A stretch of DNA of 64,000 nt, taken from positions 143,463 to 207,462 of the forward strand of contig CACNSY010000001.1 of the NCBI GenBank assembly GCA_902623255.1, given 5' to 3'. The position numbers and the translations under genes were made by a program. The DNA comes from an uncultured Alphaproteobacteria bacterium (GTDB lineage Bacteria > Pseudomonadota > Alphaproteobacteria > HIMB59 > GCA-002718135). Of this stretch, positions 49,989 to 58,951 are shown piece by piece; the stretch's first letter is position 1; the number at the start of each line of letters is the position of its first letter. Below the pieces are notes generated by a model that saw nothing but the letters and a program-made list of their open reading frames with translations, did no database searches and was not told the DNA's origin.

Positions 49989-51314
49989 TTATCTTTTTCC
50001 AACTGGAACTAATGCATCGTCTGCACGAGCTTGATCCCAAAGTCTTTGAGATTCTTCCATGAATTCAAGTGGAGTAATATCTCCAGCCCAAACCACTTCC
50101 ATGTCTTTCCAAATATGAACACCTGGATCATTCGGATAGAACGTCCATGTTGTATATCCATAGTTTCCAGAATCAGAAGCTTCTGCGAATTCAGTTAAGA
50201 ATCTTTTTTGTCTTGGATCAATATTAGGATCAAAGTCAGCATCAGTGTATTTTAGTGGTAACAACCAAGCGCCATAACCTAAACTACCAGTAACTTTAAG
50301 AGCTCTTTCTTTATCAGAAAGAATCCAATCAATTACTTTTGCAGCTCCATCAGCATTTTTAGATGCTGCATTAATGGACATTGTTCCACCTGTTGCAAGT
50401 TGGTAATTAGGAGCACTTCCTGCCTGTGAATTCAGAATCGGTAAAGGATTCCAATCCCAATCATCAGAAGTTTCTCCAAAATTCGTTGCCGTTACATTGA
50501 AACCCCAAGTTCCAATCATGAGCATCGCAGAACCTCTAGTAGCAAACTCGTTATTAAAATCATCCCAATCTAAAGAATAATATGTCTCTAAATCCCCAGA
50601 CCAATAACCTTCATCTACCATGTGTTTTCTTAAAAGTTCAATTGCTTCTACAAACTCTGGATCAGTCCACTTTTTTTCACCAATTAATGCTTTATAGACA
50701 TTATCTGGTCCAGCATAAGTGTTGAAATAGTTTCCTACTAAATGTTCGTGAGTTGGCTGCCATCCAGCAGAACCATACGCGTAAACATTCATTCCCTTAG
50801 CTTTAATTTTAGCAGCTAAAGATTCAACTTCTTCTAAATTATTTGGCGTACTCCATCCATTTTCTTCAAACAAAGTTTTATTATAAAAATAAATCATTGT
50901 TTCATAGTTTTTTGGAATTGAATATAATTCACCATCAAATACTCCTGAGTTGTAAGCCCAACCTAGAAGTTTATCTTGCCAACCATATTGATCAGCATAC
51001 TCTTGCATAGATTTAACAAGACCTGCATCTTGGTAAATTTTTATGTAAGAAGCACCAGGTGTATCAAACATGTCCGGTCCACTTCCAGATAAAAGAGCTG
51101 GTCTGATAGTATCATTAATGTCTTCTTTGAATACACATTCTAATTCTACTTCATCTTGTTCAGCATTAAAAGCATCACACATCATTTCTTGAACTGTAGG
51201 GTCAGTATCTGCACTACTTTCCATCCACCAAACTACTTTAGTGGCAGCAAATGTTGAAGTTGCGAAAAAAGCTGTAAGAATAAAAGTTAAAAAAATATTT
51301 AAAATTTTATTCAT
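49989..51314 (-). CDS. Sugar ABC transporter substrate-binding protein
   Basis: A periplasmic family 1 (MalE-like) binding protein of about 441 aa. The signal peptide is MNKILNIFLTFILTAFFAT with cleavage after SFA. The core motifs (KVVWWMESS, LEEVESLAAKIKAKG, GSAMLMIGTWGFN) fit CUT1 proteins. I set the start at the ATG 51312-51314 because GGAGG at 51320-51324 lies 5 bases before it and inside a longer frame from 51326. It heads a long operon. Ligand unknown. Confidence 0.9.
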   Translation of the reverse strand: MNKILNIFLTFILTAFFATSTFAATKVVWWMESSADTDPTVQEMMCDAFNAEQDEVELECVFKEDINDTIRPALLSGSGPDMFDTPGASYIKIYQDAGLVKSMQEYADQYGWQDKLLGWAYNSGVFDGELYSIPKNYETMIYFYNKTLFEENGWSTPNNLEEVESLAAKIKAKGMNVYAYGSAGWQPTHEHLVGNYFNTYAGPDNVYKALIGEKKWTDPEFVEAIELLRKHMVDEGYWSGDLETYYSLDWDDFNNEFATRGSAMLMIGTWGFNVTATNFGETSDDWDWNPLPILNSQAGSAPNYQLATGGTMSINAASKNADGAAKVIDWILSDKERALKVTGSLGYGAWLLPLKYTDADFDPNIDPRQKRFLTEFAEASDSGNYGYTTWTFYPNDPGVHIWKDMEVVWAGDITPLEFMEESQRLWDQARADDALVPVGKR

Positions 51315-51319
51315 CATTT

Positions 51320-51324
51320 CCTCC
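51320..51324 (-). promoter_or_regulatory. Ribosome binding site of the sugar-binding protein gene
   Basis: GGAGG on the minus strand. It rules out the more upstream ATG at 51324-51326, which would contain it, and supports the ATG at 51312-51314. Confidence 0.75.
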
Positions 51325-51429
51325 ATATATAAGAAATTTATACTACAAATAGAAACCCTGTAAATCTATTTATGAAATATTTTGACCCAAAAAAACGAAG
51401 AAAATTAGGAATTGCGACAAAAAATTAAT

Positions 51430-51543
51430 CTAAAGCATAAAAATCATTTGCTCCCTAATTAAACTTAAAAAATAGTTAAAAGAAAAATAAAAAATAACTA
51501 TTAAAAAAATTGCTATTAAAGACCAAATTATAAATTTTATCAT
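51430..51543 (-). CDS. Possible small single-span membrane protein
   Basis: A 37-aa ORF beginning MIKFIIWSLIAIF, one long hydrophobic stretch and ending LSLIREQMIFML. It lies in the otherwise gene-free region between the sugar-binding protein gene and the aldolase gene. It could be a real small membrane protein or a chance hydrophobic frame in AT-rich DNA. No family recognised. The rest of 51327-51623 probably holds the two divergent promoters. Confidence 0.3.
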   Translation of the reverse strand: MIKFIIWSLIAIFLIVIFYFSFNYFLSLIREQMIFML

Positions 51544-51623
51544 TTTATAGTTTTTATAAATTAAATAATGTTTAAGGATAGTAATAATATAATATAAATT
51601 ATAAGTATATTCTAATCATAATT

Positions 51624-52412
51624 ATGAAAAACAAATTATTTGATATTTGGAAAAAAGATAAAGCATCTATCAATGCGTGGCTTTCTATACCTAATTCTTT
51701 TACGGCAGAAGCCTTTGGTAAAATGGGTTGGGATTCAGTAACCATCGATATGCAGCATGGCCAGAATGATTATTCAAGTTCAATTGCAATGATACAAGGT
51801 TTAACAAATAGTGATACTGTACCTATGACAAGAGTTCCATGGAACGAGCCAGGTATAATTATGAAAATGTTAGATTTAGGTATTCAAGGAATTATTGCGC
51901 CAATGATTAATACTAAAGAGGACTGTGAAAAATTTGTTTCATATTGTTATTATCCTCCCATAGGTCAAAGAAGTTTTGGCCCTATGAGAGCTCAAGTAGT
52001 TTATGGTTCAGATTACTATCAACACGCAAATGATAATATTGTAAGTTTAGCAATGATCGAAACAAAACAAGCAGTGGAGAACCTAGATGCCATTCTCTCG
52101 GTTCCAAACTTGACTGGTATTTATATTGGGCCTGCGGATATGAGTTCTTCTTACGGTTTACCACCTAAATTTGATGTTCGTGAAGATCCGGTATTCTCAA
52201 ACATTAAAATGATTGCAAAAAAAACAAAAGAAAAGGGAAAGATTGCTGGTATTCATAATGGATCAGTAAAGTATATGAAAGAAATGATGGAATACGGTTT
52301 TCAATTTACCACCTTACTTTCTGATTTTAGAATGATGACATCACATGCTGAAAGTTTATTAAAAGAATTGAAAGATGTAAATACTAAGTCTGATAATACT
52401 AGCGCGTATTAA
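51624..52412 (+). CDS. HpcH/HpaI-family aldolase
   Basis: A metal-dependent class II aldolase/citrate-lyase-type TIM barrel of 262 aa, of the group that splits 2-keto-3-deoxy sugar acids or 4-hydroxy-2-oxo acids to pyruvate. Blocks: INAWLSIPNSFTAEAFGKMGWDSVTIDMQHG near the start, AMIETKQAVENLDAI (metal Glu) and GIYIGPADMSSSYG (metal Asp). It stands divergent from the sugar-importer array and may use a product of the sugar it brings in; this is inference. Confidence 0.87.
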   Translation: MKNKLFDIWKKDKASINAWLSIPNSFTAEAFGKMGWDSVTIDMQHGQNDYSSSIAMIQGLTNSDTVPMTRVPWNEPGIIMKMLDLGIQGIIAPMINTKEDCEKFVSYCYYPPIGQRSFGPMRAQVVYGSDYYQHANDNIVSLAMIETKQAVENLDAILSVPNLTGIYIGPADMSSSYGLPPKFDVREDPVFSNIKMIAKKTKEKGKIAGIHNGSVKYMKEMMEYGFQFTTLLSDFRMMTSHAESLLKELKDVNTKSDNTSAY

Positions 52413-52419
52413 TAGTCGC

Positions 52420-54234
52420 TTAATTACTAACTAAATCTTCTTCCATTTTAATTAATTCATACCATCTATTTTCTTTTATATTGAGATCACTATTAAGATC
52501 TTCCATTTTAGAAGTTATTTCTTGATAGCGTTCATAATTTTCTAAATATAAATTTGTATCCTTCAATTCATTTTTAATATCTTCTAATTCTTGTTGAATA
52601 TTTTTTATTTGGTTTGGTAATTGTTCTAATTCATATTGAAACTTATAGGATAATTTTTGTTTTAAACTTTTTACTTTATTGTTTTCTGAAAGTGATTTTT
52701 TAGTTTCTTTATTTTTAGTAACTTGTTGATTTTCAGATTTTAAAAAATCACTATATCCTCCAAAAAACAATGATACATTTCCATCCTCTTTGAAATGTAG
52801 AATTTTATTTACAGTTTGATCTAAAAAATCTCGATCATGCGATACTATTAATAACGTTCCATTATAATTAGATAACATTTCAGTTAATAGATCTAATGTT
52901 TCTAAATCTAGGTCATTTGTCGGCTCATCTAAAATAAGTCCAGTCTTTGGATTAGCTAATACTTTTGCCAAAAGTAATCTATTTTGCTCTCCTCCTGATA
53001 ATGTTTGTATAGTATGATTGACATTTTTAGGATCAAACTGAAAATCTTTGACATAACTACAAACATGCCTATCTCTTCCTTGAACTTTTAAATAATCTCC
53101 TCCAGAGGGTACTAAGATATCTTTAATAGATTTTCTGCCATTAAGATCATTACGCATTTGATCAAAATAAGAAAATTCTAAATTTTTTTTCAGCTTGATT
53201 TTACCTTTAGAAATTTTTATTTCATTAAGAATTGTTCGAAGAAAAGTTGATTTACCACTTCCATTATTCCCTAACAGACCGATACGATCATTTTTTGAAA
53301 TTTTAATAGATAGATTTTTAAAAACAAATTCACTTTGATTTGGATATTTCACAAACACTTCTTGAAGTTCAGCAATAAATTTAGATTGATCAGTAGATTT
53401 TTTAGAAACTTGCGGTCTTAAAGATTTAATTGCACTTCTGTAAGATGCTTCATCTTTTTCTAATTGCGCTTTTAATTCTTTTGCTCTTTTTAATCGTTTT
53501 TCATTTCGCTTAACTCGCGCCTTTACACCTTTATTTGCCCACTCGAGTTCAATATTAACAAATTGCTTTCTATTTCTTAATTCTCTATATTCTTGATCGA
53601 GTAACTCCTCTGACCATTTATCAAAATCCTTAAATCCTCTTGGGCTTACCCTTAATTTTCCTCTATCTATCCAAAAAACTTTATTGGTAAAATTACTGAG
53701 AAAAGTTCTATCATGACTTACACATATAATTGTCTTATTTAAATTGCGTAAATAACTTTCTAGCCATTCGATGCATTGCAAATCTAGATGATTGGTTGGC
53801 TCATCTAATAACAAAACATCGGAGTCTTTTAATAAAGATCGAATTAAATAAACTTTTCTTTTTTGACCTCCTGAAAGATCTTCAACATTAGCAAGTTTAT
53901 CTAAATTGAGTTTATTGCAAAATATATCAACAAAATGTTTATTTTGTTCGTTAAGTAAGTCTGAAAAATTCTCTTCAATGGTTTTATTATCAAGTTTTTC
54001 AAATTTCTGATTAAAATATCCAACTTTTAGATTTGGATAATTCCATAATTCTCCTGCATCTAAATCTTGATCACCATTTATAGTTTTCATAAGTGTTGTT
54101 TTGCCAACACCATTTTTACCAACAAGCGCAATCATATCACCCTTGTGTAAATTTAAGTTTAGATCTTGGAAAATAACTTTTTTGCCAAATTTGATTTCTA
54201 CATCTCTTAGAGAAAATAATAAATCACTAGCCAC
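52420..54234 (-). CDS. uup: ABC-F family ATPase (Uup-like)
   Basis: A 604-aa soluble protein with two ABC ATPase domains and no membrane segment. Walker A motifs are GKNGVGKTT and GNNGSGKST, the signatures LSGGQKRK and LSGGEQNR, and each Walker B is followed by LDEPTNHLD or LDEPTNDLD. A linker of charged helices lies between, and the last 95 residues (LKQKLSYKFQYELEQLP) are coiled coil, typical of Uup. Family members act on ribosomes or DNA-related structures. It is not a transporter ATPase. Confidence 0.85.
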   Translation of the reverse strand: MASDLLFSLRDVEIKFGKKVIFQDLNLNLHKGDMIALVGKNGVGKTTLMKTINGDQDLDAGELWNYPNLKVGYFNQKFEKLDNKTIEENFSDLLNEQNKHFVDIFCNKLNLDKLANVEDLSGGQKRKVYLIRSLLKDSDVLLLDEPTNHLDLQCIEWLESYLRNLNKTIICVSHDRTFLSNFTNKVFWIDRGKLRVSPRGFKDFDKWSEELLDQEYRELRNRKQFVNIELEWANKGVKARVKRNEKRLKRAKELKAQLEKDEASYRSAIKSLRPQVSKKSTDQSKFIAELQEVFVKYPNQSEFVFKNLSIKISKNDRIGLLGNNGSGKSTFLRTILNEIKISKGKIKLKKNLEFSYFDQMRNDLNGRKSIKDILVPSGGDYLKVQGRDRHVCSYVKDFQFDPKNVNHTIQTLSGGEQNRLLLAKVLANPKTGLILDEPTNDLDLETLDLLTEMLSNYNGTLLIVSHDRDFLDQTVNKILHFKEDGNVSLFFGGYSDFLKSENQQVTKNKETKKSLSENNKVKSLKQKLSYKFQYELEQLPNQIKNIQQELEDIKNELKDTNLYLENYERYQEITSKMEDLNSDLNIKENRWYELIKMEEDLVSN

Positions 54235-54245
54235 TAATTTAAGTC

Positions 54246-54362
54246 TTATATAATTTTGAAATAAACAACAATAAAATCAAGGATCATAAATATTATAAAT
54301 AGTATTGCCACTCTAGTTAATGACCATTGACCTTTTGGAAAAATAAAATTTAGGAACTTCAT
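54246..54362 (-). CDS. Possible small membrane protein
   Basis: A 38-aa ORF starting MKFLNFIFPKGQWSLTRV, followed by a hydrophobic span (AILFIIFMILDFIVVYF). It fits snugly between the isomerase stop (6 bases before it) and the ABC-F start (11 bases after it), in the same direction, so it may be part of a transcript. A weak AAGGG lies upstream. No family recognised. Confidence 0.4.
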   Translation of the reverse strand: MKFLNFIFPKGQWSLTRVAILFIIFMILDFIVVYFKII

Positions 54363-54368
54363 ATTAAT

Positions 54369-54974
54369 TTACTTACCCTTTAACCTAATCCATTTAATGC
54401 AATCTTCAAGTCTGTCATCTCCCCAAAATACTTCTTTGCCATCATATACAAATGTAGGACTTCCAAAAACTCCTTTTTTGTAGGCATATTCAGTATTGCT
54501 TAGATATTTATCTTTTATTTCCTGTGTATTAGCTTTCTTTATAGTTTCTTCTGAATCTAGGTTAAGCTCTTTAAATATTTCGTTTAAGTTTGGCTGTGTA
54601 GCTGGTTCTTTTCCTTGCTGAAACCATCTTTGATATGTTTTGTAAACATAATCAACTCCCCAACCTTCATTCATTCCAAGAATTGCAATTTGATTTGCTA
54701 AATCAAATTCTTTTAATGGATATGGTGCTGGCACCTTAGCTTCAAAGCCATAAAATTTTGCTCGTCTTTCAATATCTCTCCACATGTAATCTGATTTTAT
54801 TTTTTTGGCTGGTGGCGTGAATGGAATGTTATCCATATCCATCATAATTTTTCTTACACTAAAGGGATGCCAATTAAATTTGATGTTTTCTTTTTCTGCA
54901 ACCTCATTCAACCTATTGACTGTTAAATACGTATAAGTACTTCCTATTGAAAACCAAAAATTTACCTCTTCCAT
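54369..54974 (-). CDS. 2-hydroxychromene-2-carboxylate isomerase-like (DsbA/GST-kappa fold)
   Basis: A 201-aa thioredoxin-fold protein of the HCCA isomerase/GST-kappa group. The segment FWFSIGSTYTYL contains the glutathione-contact serine, and SVRKIMMDM and GVFGSPTFVYDGKEVFWGDDRLED are the conserved parts. It is 27 bases downstream of a glutathione-transferase-like gene, which suggests glutathione-linked turnover of an aromatic or reactive compound. Confidence 0.85.
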   Translation of the reverse strand: MEEVNFWFSIGSTYTYLTVNRLNEVAEKENIKFNWHPFSVRKIMMDMDNIPFTPPAKKIKSDYMWRDIERRAKFYGFEAKVPAPYPLKEFDLANQIAILGMNEGWGVDYVYKTYQRWFQQGKEPATQPNLNEIFKELNLDSEETIKKANTQEIKDKYLSNTEYAYKKGVFGSPTFVYDGKEVFWGDDRLEDCIKWIRLKGK

Positions 54975-55000
54975 AAAATTACTTTATAAATTTTATATTT

Positions 55001-55852
55001 TTATTCAACAATTATTTCATCCGGTGTTGTATCGATATCAATACTTGGATCCCACGTAATACCACTTTTACCTGATCCAAATTTTGCACCTTTGTTTGTG
55101 AATGGAAGTTTGTATAATTCAGATTCAAAATATTTTTGCATTTTGGGAAGTTGTTTAAAGTTATTAAAAAAATCTGAAATCAGAGGATATTTAAGCAACG
55201 CAAAAACATTATTTTTATCTGCATGTTCAACAAAATTATAATAAAGTAAGAACTCACAATAAAGATCTAAAGTATCAAAAAGGTTAAAGTCTGGAGAAGA
55301 AATTTTATTACCTACTAAATATAATTTTGTTTTGCTTTTCTCTTTTGAAGAAAGCCAATGTTCAAATTTTTGAAGTTTACCAGAATTAGAATTTTCAAAT
55401 GCAGTATTGTAAACTTCTTTAGCTGCTAATAATTCTTCATCTTTAGAATTAAAATGAGTGTAAGCAAATCTTGTTACAATTGATCTTAAATCTACAGTTT
55501 CTTGGAGTAACTGCTCACATTCCAGTTCTTCCTCTTGCGTCTCACCAAACATACCAAATTCTTTGCCCAAAAAAGTAAGACAGGTATTGGAATGAGATAT
55601 TATGAATTCTTTATCATCCTTAAAATATTTTAAGTATGGCAAATTAATTAAACTATTTTTTTTCTTTAAATCAATTTTATCATTATCATGCCATGAACTT
55701 CCCTCATATATAATCTGATTATTTTCTTCTTTAGGAAGTACTTTATAAATTTTTGCTATTAGAGGAACACCTGCATAAATAATCATTTGTCTTGATGCAG
55801 AGCCAAGTCCTTTTGTACTCCAATATCCTAGTGTAATTTTATTCACATCCAT
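55001..55852 (-). CDS. Glutathione S-transferase-like protein
   Basis: A 283-aa protein with a GST N-terminal domain that starts KITLGYWSTKGLGSASRQMIIYAG, close to the mu/sigma type entry, and contains the segment INLPYLKY before a helical C-terminal domain. It is longer than classic GSTs by about 60 aa. Substrate unknown; it precedes the HCCA-isomerase-like gene in the same direction. Confidence 0.78.
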   Translation of the reverse strand: MDVNKITLGYWSTKGLGSASRQMIIYAGVPLIAKIYKVLPKEENNQIIYEGSSWHDNDKIDLKKKNSLINLPYLKYFKDDKEFIISHSNTCLTFLGKEFGMFGETQEEELECEQLLQETVDLRSIVTRFAYTHFNSKDEELLAAKEVYNTAFENSNSGKLQKFEHWLSSKEKSKTKLYLVGNKISSPDFNLFDTLDLYCEFLLYYNFVEHADKNNVFALLKYPLISDFFNNFKQLPKMQKYFESELYKLPFTNKGAKFGSGKSGITWDPSIDIDTTPDEIIVE

Positions 55853-56036
55853 ATAAATTATAATTTAAATTAAATATTATTTTATAATCATTCTAAATTT
55901 AATTTATAACAAAATCATAATAATTCTTTATTTTTAGAGCTTTCTTGGAATAAAATACATTAAAAATATTATTAAAAAAAAATATTTTTAATCTCTATGT
56001 AATAAATTCATAATAATCATCTTATTGCAATTAACA

Positions 56037-56043
56037 AAGGAGG
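56037..56043 (+). promoter_or_regulatory. Strong ribosome binding site before the two-repeat protein
   Basis: AAGGAGG, five bases before the ATG at 56049-56051. It fixes the start and excludes the in-frame codon at 56025. The following gene has the same AAGGAGG, an unusual strength for this AT-rich genome and a hint of high expression. Confidence 0.8.
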
Positions 56044-56048
56044 TAAAT

Positions 56049-56663
56049 ATGTTTGCAACATGGAAAATAAGAACTGACTACGCAAATGCTGTAGATATTT
56101 TTGATAAAGTTTCACCTTGGTTTAAAGAAAGTGGAGCTCGAATGACTAATGTTACGCATAATATTGGTGGTGATGATAATACATTCACTATGGTAGCAGG
56201 ATTTGAGAGTTATGAAGCATTTGGAAAAAATGATGATGCTTGGGCTTCATCTCCAGAATGGTGGCAAAAAATGCAACCAAATTTTGTAAACAATCAATTA
56301 GTTGAAGCTGTATATTTAACTGAATTGATTGGAAATATTAAAGGTGCTACTGAGGAAATGCCTGTATGGGCACATTTTGTTTTTAGTCATCCAGATGTGG
56401 ATGCTATAAAAAAAAGTTTTGAAATTGATGAAAAACACTACATGTCAAATGGTTCATCAGGAATTGCAATTCATAGAATGTTTGGTGATAGAAATAATCA
56501 ATATTTATTTGCTGCAAGGTTTAAAAGTATGCAAGAGTTAGGCAAGTGCATGGATGCTAACCAAAATTCTCCAGATTATTGGGAAAGTCATAAAGATTAT
56601 TATGCAAACTTAACTATTCATCTAAATTATAATGCTAGAGTAATTAGAAGAGATATTTATTAA
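56049..56663 (+). CDS. Unrecognised two-repeat protein 1
   Basis: A 204-aa protein without a signal peptide or membrane segment. It contains two related halves, about residues 1-95 (FATWKIRTDYANAVDIFDK, then a glycine-rich turn and GFESYEAFGK) and 105-204 (AHFVFSHPDVDAIKKSF, then FAARFKSMQELGK). The pattern of each half looks like a ferredoxin-like (dimeric alpha-beta barrel) module. I do not recognise a named family. The next gene is a paralogue, and a sugar importer follows, so a shared role is possible but no function is claimed. Confidence 0.75.
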   Translation: MFATWKIRTDYANAVDIFDKVSPWFKESGARMTNVTHNIGGDDNTFTMVAGFESYEAFGKNDDAWASSPEWWQKMQPNFVNNQLVEAVYLTELIGNIKGATEEMPVWAHFVFSHPDVDAIKKSFEIDEKHYMSNGSSGIAIHRMFGDRNNQYLFAARFKSMQELGKCMDANQNSPDYWESHKDYYANLTIHLNYNARVIRRDIY

Positions 56664-56676
56664 AAAAGGAGGAAAT

Positions 56677-57291
56677 ATGATTGTAGGAAGTTGGACATAC
56701 AGTATATCTAATGCGAATGCTATTAAAGCATACAATACTGCAGCAGAATATTTTAAAAAATATGGTGCTGTTGGATCATCACTTGCAAGCCATCTTGGAA
56801 GAGATAATGGTTTGTACACAACAAACATTGGATATGAAAATTATGCTCATTTTGGAGAGGTAGATGATAAATTATCTAATGATGAAAATTGGGCAAAGGA
56901 TATGGAGCCATTCTTTTCTGACACTAAATGGGAAACAAATAATTTTTACGAACCATTGGTTCATAATATGCCTTCAGATGCTGGTATTAAACCTGTTTTT
57001 GCACAGTGGATGTTTTATCATAAAGATATCAACTTAATTCAAGATAAAGGTGATATTTTTATTAAAGCTTGGATGGATAATGGCGCAACAGGAGGATCTG
57101 TTGGTAGGATGAATGGAAAAGATAATGGCTCCTTCGGATTTGCTGTTCGTTTCAATACTATGAAAGAATATGGTTTAGCTCAAGACAAACTAAATGGTGA
57201 TAATTTTTGGTCGGATCATAAAGATTTTCTAGATGAAGTAGAGCCAAGAGGCATGAGTCTTGTAAGAATCTTAGAAACAAATTGGGAATAA
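56677..57291 (+). CDS. Unrecognised two-repeat protein 2
   Basis: A 204-aa paralogue of the preceding gene, same length and two-half layout: GSWTYSISNANAIKAYNTA with GYENYAHFGEVDDKL, then FAQWMFYHKDINLIQDKG with GFAVRFNTMKEYGLAQDKL. AAGGAGG lies 4 bases before its ATG, 14 bases after the previous stop. A clean hairpin follows the gene. Function unknown. Confidence 0.75.
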   Translation: MIVGSWTYSISNANAIKAYNTAAEYFKKYGAVGSSLASHLGRDNGLYTTNIGYENYAHFGEVDDKLSNDENWAKDMEPFFSDTKWETNNFYEPLVHNMPSDAGIKPVFAQWMFYHKDINLIQDKGDIFIKAWMDNGATGGSVGRMNGKDNGSFGFAVRFNTMKEYGLAQDKLNGDNFWSDHKDFLDEVEPRGMSLVRILETNWE

Positions 57292-57295
57292 TTTT

Positions 57296-57320
57296 ATAGC
57301 AGGAATTTTATTCCTGCTAT
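57296..57320 (+). terminator. Hairpin after the two-repeat gene pair
   Basis: An 11-bp perfect stem ATAGCAGGAAT/ATTCCTGCTAT with a 3-base loop, followed by TTAAAT, 5 bases after the stop. Probable terminator; the T run is short. Confidence 0.65.
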
Positions 57321-57603
57321 TTAAATAGATTTTAATATGTATTTATTATCAGTTATCTGGGGTTTTAATGGTTTGGCTATATTTTACTTAATTAAAAAAA
57401 ATCAAAATTCATAATAATTATTTTTAATGTGGATAATATGCTCAAATAATTAAAATTTTTTTTGGCAAAAAAAAGCAATTCTTTCCTGAATCCTCAATCA
57501 AAATAGAGAGGCATAATCCATAAGTTATTAATATTTAATAATAATTTTTAGAAACTTTTATGTCATATTCTTCAAATATTTATTTAAAAAAATGGGGGTA
57601 AAA
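57321..57603. other. Gene-poor region before the second sugar importer
   Basis: AT-rich stretch with one possible tiny ORF (57337-57414) and presumably the promoter of the binding-protein gene. A GGGGGT at 57594-57599 lies just before that gene's start. I see no other structure. Confidence 0.5.
57337..57414 (+). CDS. Possible 25-aa hydrophobic peptide
   Basis: ATG-initiated frame MYLLSVIWGFNGLAIFYLIKK..., a single short hydrophobic span with a basic end. There is no Shine-Dalgarno sequence. It may be a small membrane peptide or chance. Confidence 0.2.
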   Translation: MYLLSVIWGFNGLAIFYLIKKNQNS

Positions 57604-58932
57604 ATGAAAATTATATCAATTTTTATTAGCTTCTTGTTTTTATCATTTTCGTTAAACGCTGACACTATCAAGTATTGGACTACTGAAGAACAGCCTGCAA
57701 GAATGATGAAGCAAGTTCAAATGGCTGTGGACTTTAATAAGGCGTCTGGCCATAATGTTACTGTTATACCAATTTCAGAGAGTGAAATGGGTAAAAGAGC
57801 TGTAGCTGGTTTTGCTGCAGATGATTTGCCGGATGTAATCTATACTACTTTGCAGTATATTTTACCATGGGCTGAAGAAGGTATAATTGATGTAGATGCT
57901 ACAAACGAAGTAGTTAATATGTTAGGTGCTTCTACTTTTGGGGAAAAAGCTCTAGGCATGGCAAGTTACGATAGTAAATTTGCTGGTGTGCCAGTTGATG
58001 GTTGGACTCAAATGGTAGTATACAGAAAAGATCTTTTTGAAGAAAAAGGTTTAGCTGCACCAAATACTTTTGATAACATTCTAAAAGCAATTGATGCACT
58101 ACACAATCCACCAAATATGTATGGATTTGTGGCAGCAACAAAAACTGATGAAAACTTTATGAGTCAGGTATTGGAACACGTGCTTTTAGCAAATGGATGT
58201 TCGCCTGTTGATTCTTCAGGGATTGCCGAAATGGGTAGTGCTTGTGTTGAAGCAATTGATTTTTATGAAGAATTAGCAAAAGCAAGTCCTCCAGGTGATT
58301 TATTCTGGCAACAATCTCGTGAATTATATTTTGCTGGTAAAGCAGCTATGATTATTTGGTCACCTTTTATTATGGATGAATTAGCTGGTCTTAGAGACTC
58401 AGCGCCTCCAACAATAAATGATGATCCAACTTCACCAGAATTAGCAAGTAAAACTGGTTTCATTACTAACTTTGCTGGTCCAAGTAACCCAAGTGGTGCT
58501 GCATGGGCGGATGTTAGATTTATGATTATTACAGATTCTGCTAATACAGAAGTTGCACAGGAATGGATAAAATATGCTGTTGGCGATGGTTATGTTCAAA
58601 CTTTAAGTATCGCTCCTGAAGGTAAATTTCCTGTTCGTAGAGGAGATGCTTCAGACTCAGATAAATTTGTCCAAGCTTGGAGTAGCTTACCTGTAGGTGT
58701 AGATCGAAAAGCACCACTTAAAGATTTATATGATGCATCAGTTATTAATGACATTGTTGCAGGGCTAGATGTTGCTGAAAGATGGGGAGTCAAAGAAGGC
58801 CAGCTATCTGCAGCTTCAAAAGTAATTAATAGTCAAATTATAAATCGTGAGGTTAGAGAAGTTATAGATGGTAACAAATCTGCTAGTGATGCAGTAGCTG
58901 CTATCAATAGCCAAATTAGCGATATAGACTAA
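57604..58932 (+). CDS. Sugar ABC transporter substrate-binding protein
   Basis: A periplasmic family 1 (MalE-like) binding protein of 442 aa with signal peptide MKIISIFISFLFLSFSLNA. Typical segments are TIKYWTTEEQPARM, DLPDVIYTTLQYILPWAEEG, GVPVDGWTQMVVYRKDLFEE and AMIIWSPFIMDEL. I chose the ATG at 57604 because GGGGGT lies 4 bases upstream; the ATG at 57592 contains it. Ligand unknown; the cysteine-containing loop (GCSPVDSSGIAEMGSACVE) could form a disulfide. Confidence 0.9.
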   Translation: MKIISIFISFLFLSFSLNADTIKYWTTEEQPARMMKQVQMAVDFNKASGHNVTVIPISESEMGKRAVAGFAADDLPDVIYTTLQYILPWAEEGIIDVDATNEVVNMLGASTFGEKALGMASYDSKFAGVPVDGWTQMVVYRKDLFEEKGLAAPNTFDNILKAIDALHNPPNMYGFVAATKTDENFMSQVLEHVLLANGCSPVDSSGIAEMGSACVEAIDFYEELAKASPPGDLFWQQSRELYFAGKAAMIIWSPFIMDELAGLRDSAPPTINDDPTSPELASKTGFITNFAGPSNPSGAAWADVRFMIITDSANTEVAQEWIKYAVGDGYVQTLSIAPEGKFPVRRGDASDSDKFVQAWSSLPVGVDRKAPLKDLYDASVINDIVAGLDVAERWGVKEGQLSAASKVINSQIINREVREVIDGNKSASDAVAAINSQISDID

Positions 58933-58951
58933 ATTTTTTTTTTATCGTATT

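Noticed and set aside
52420-54234. ABC-F protein as the ATPase of the neighbouring sugar importer
   Set aside because: Two fused ATPase domains with a coiled-coil tail mark an ABC-F protein, which does not pair with permeases.
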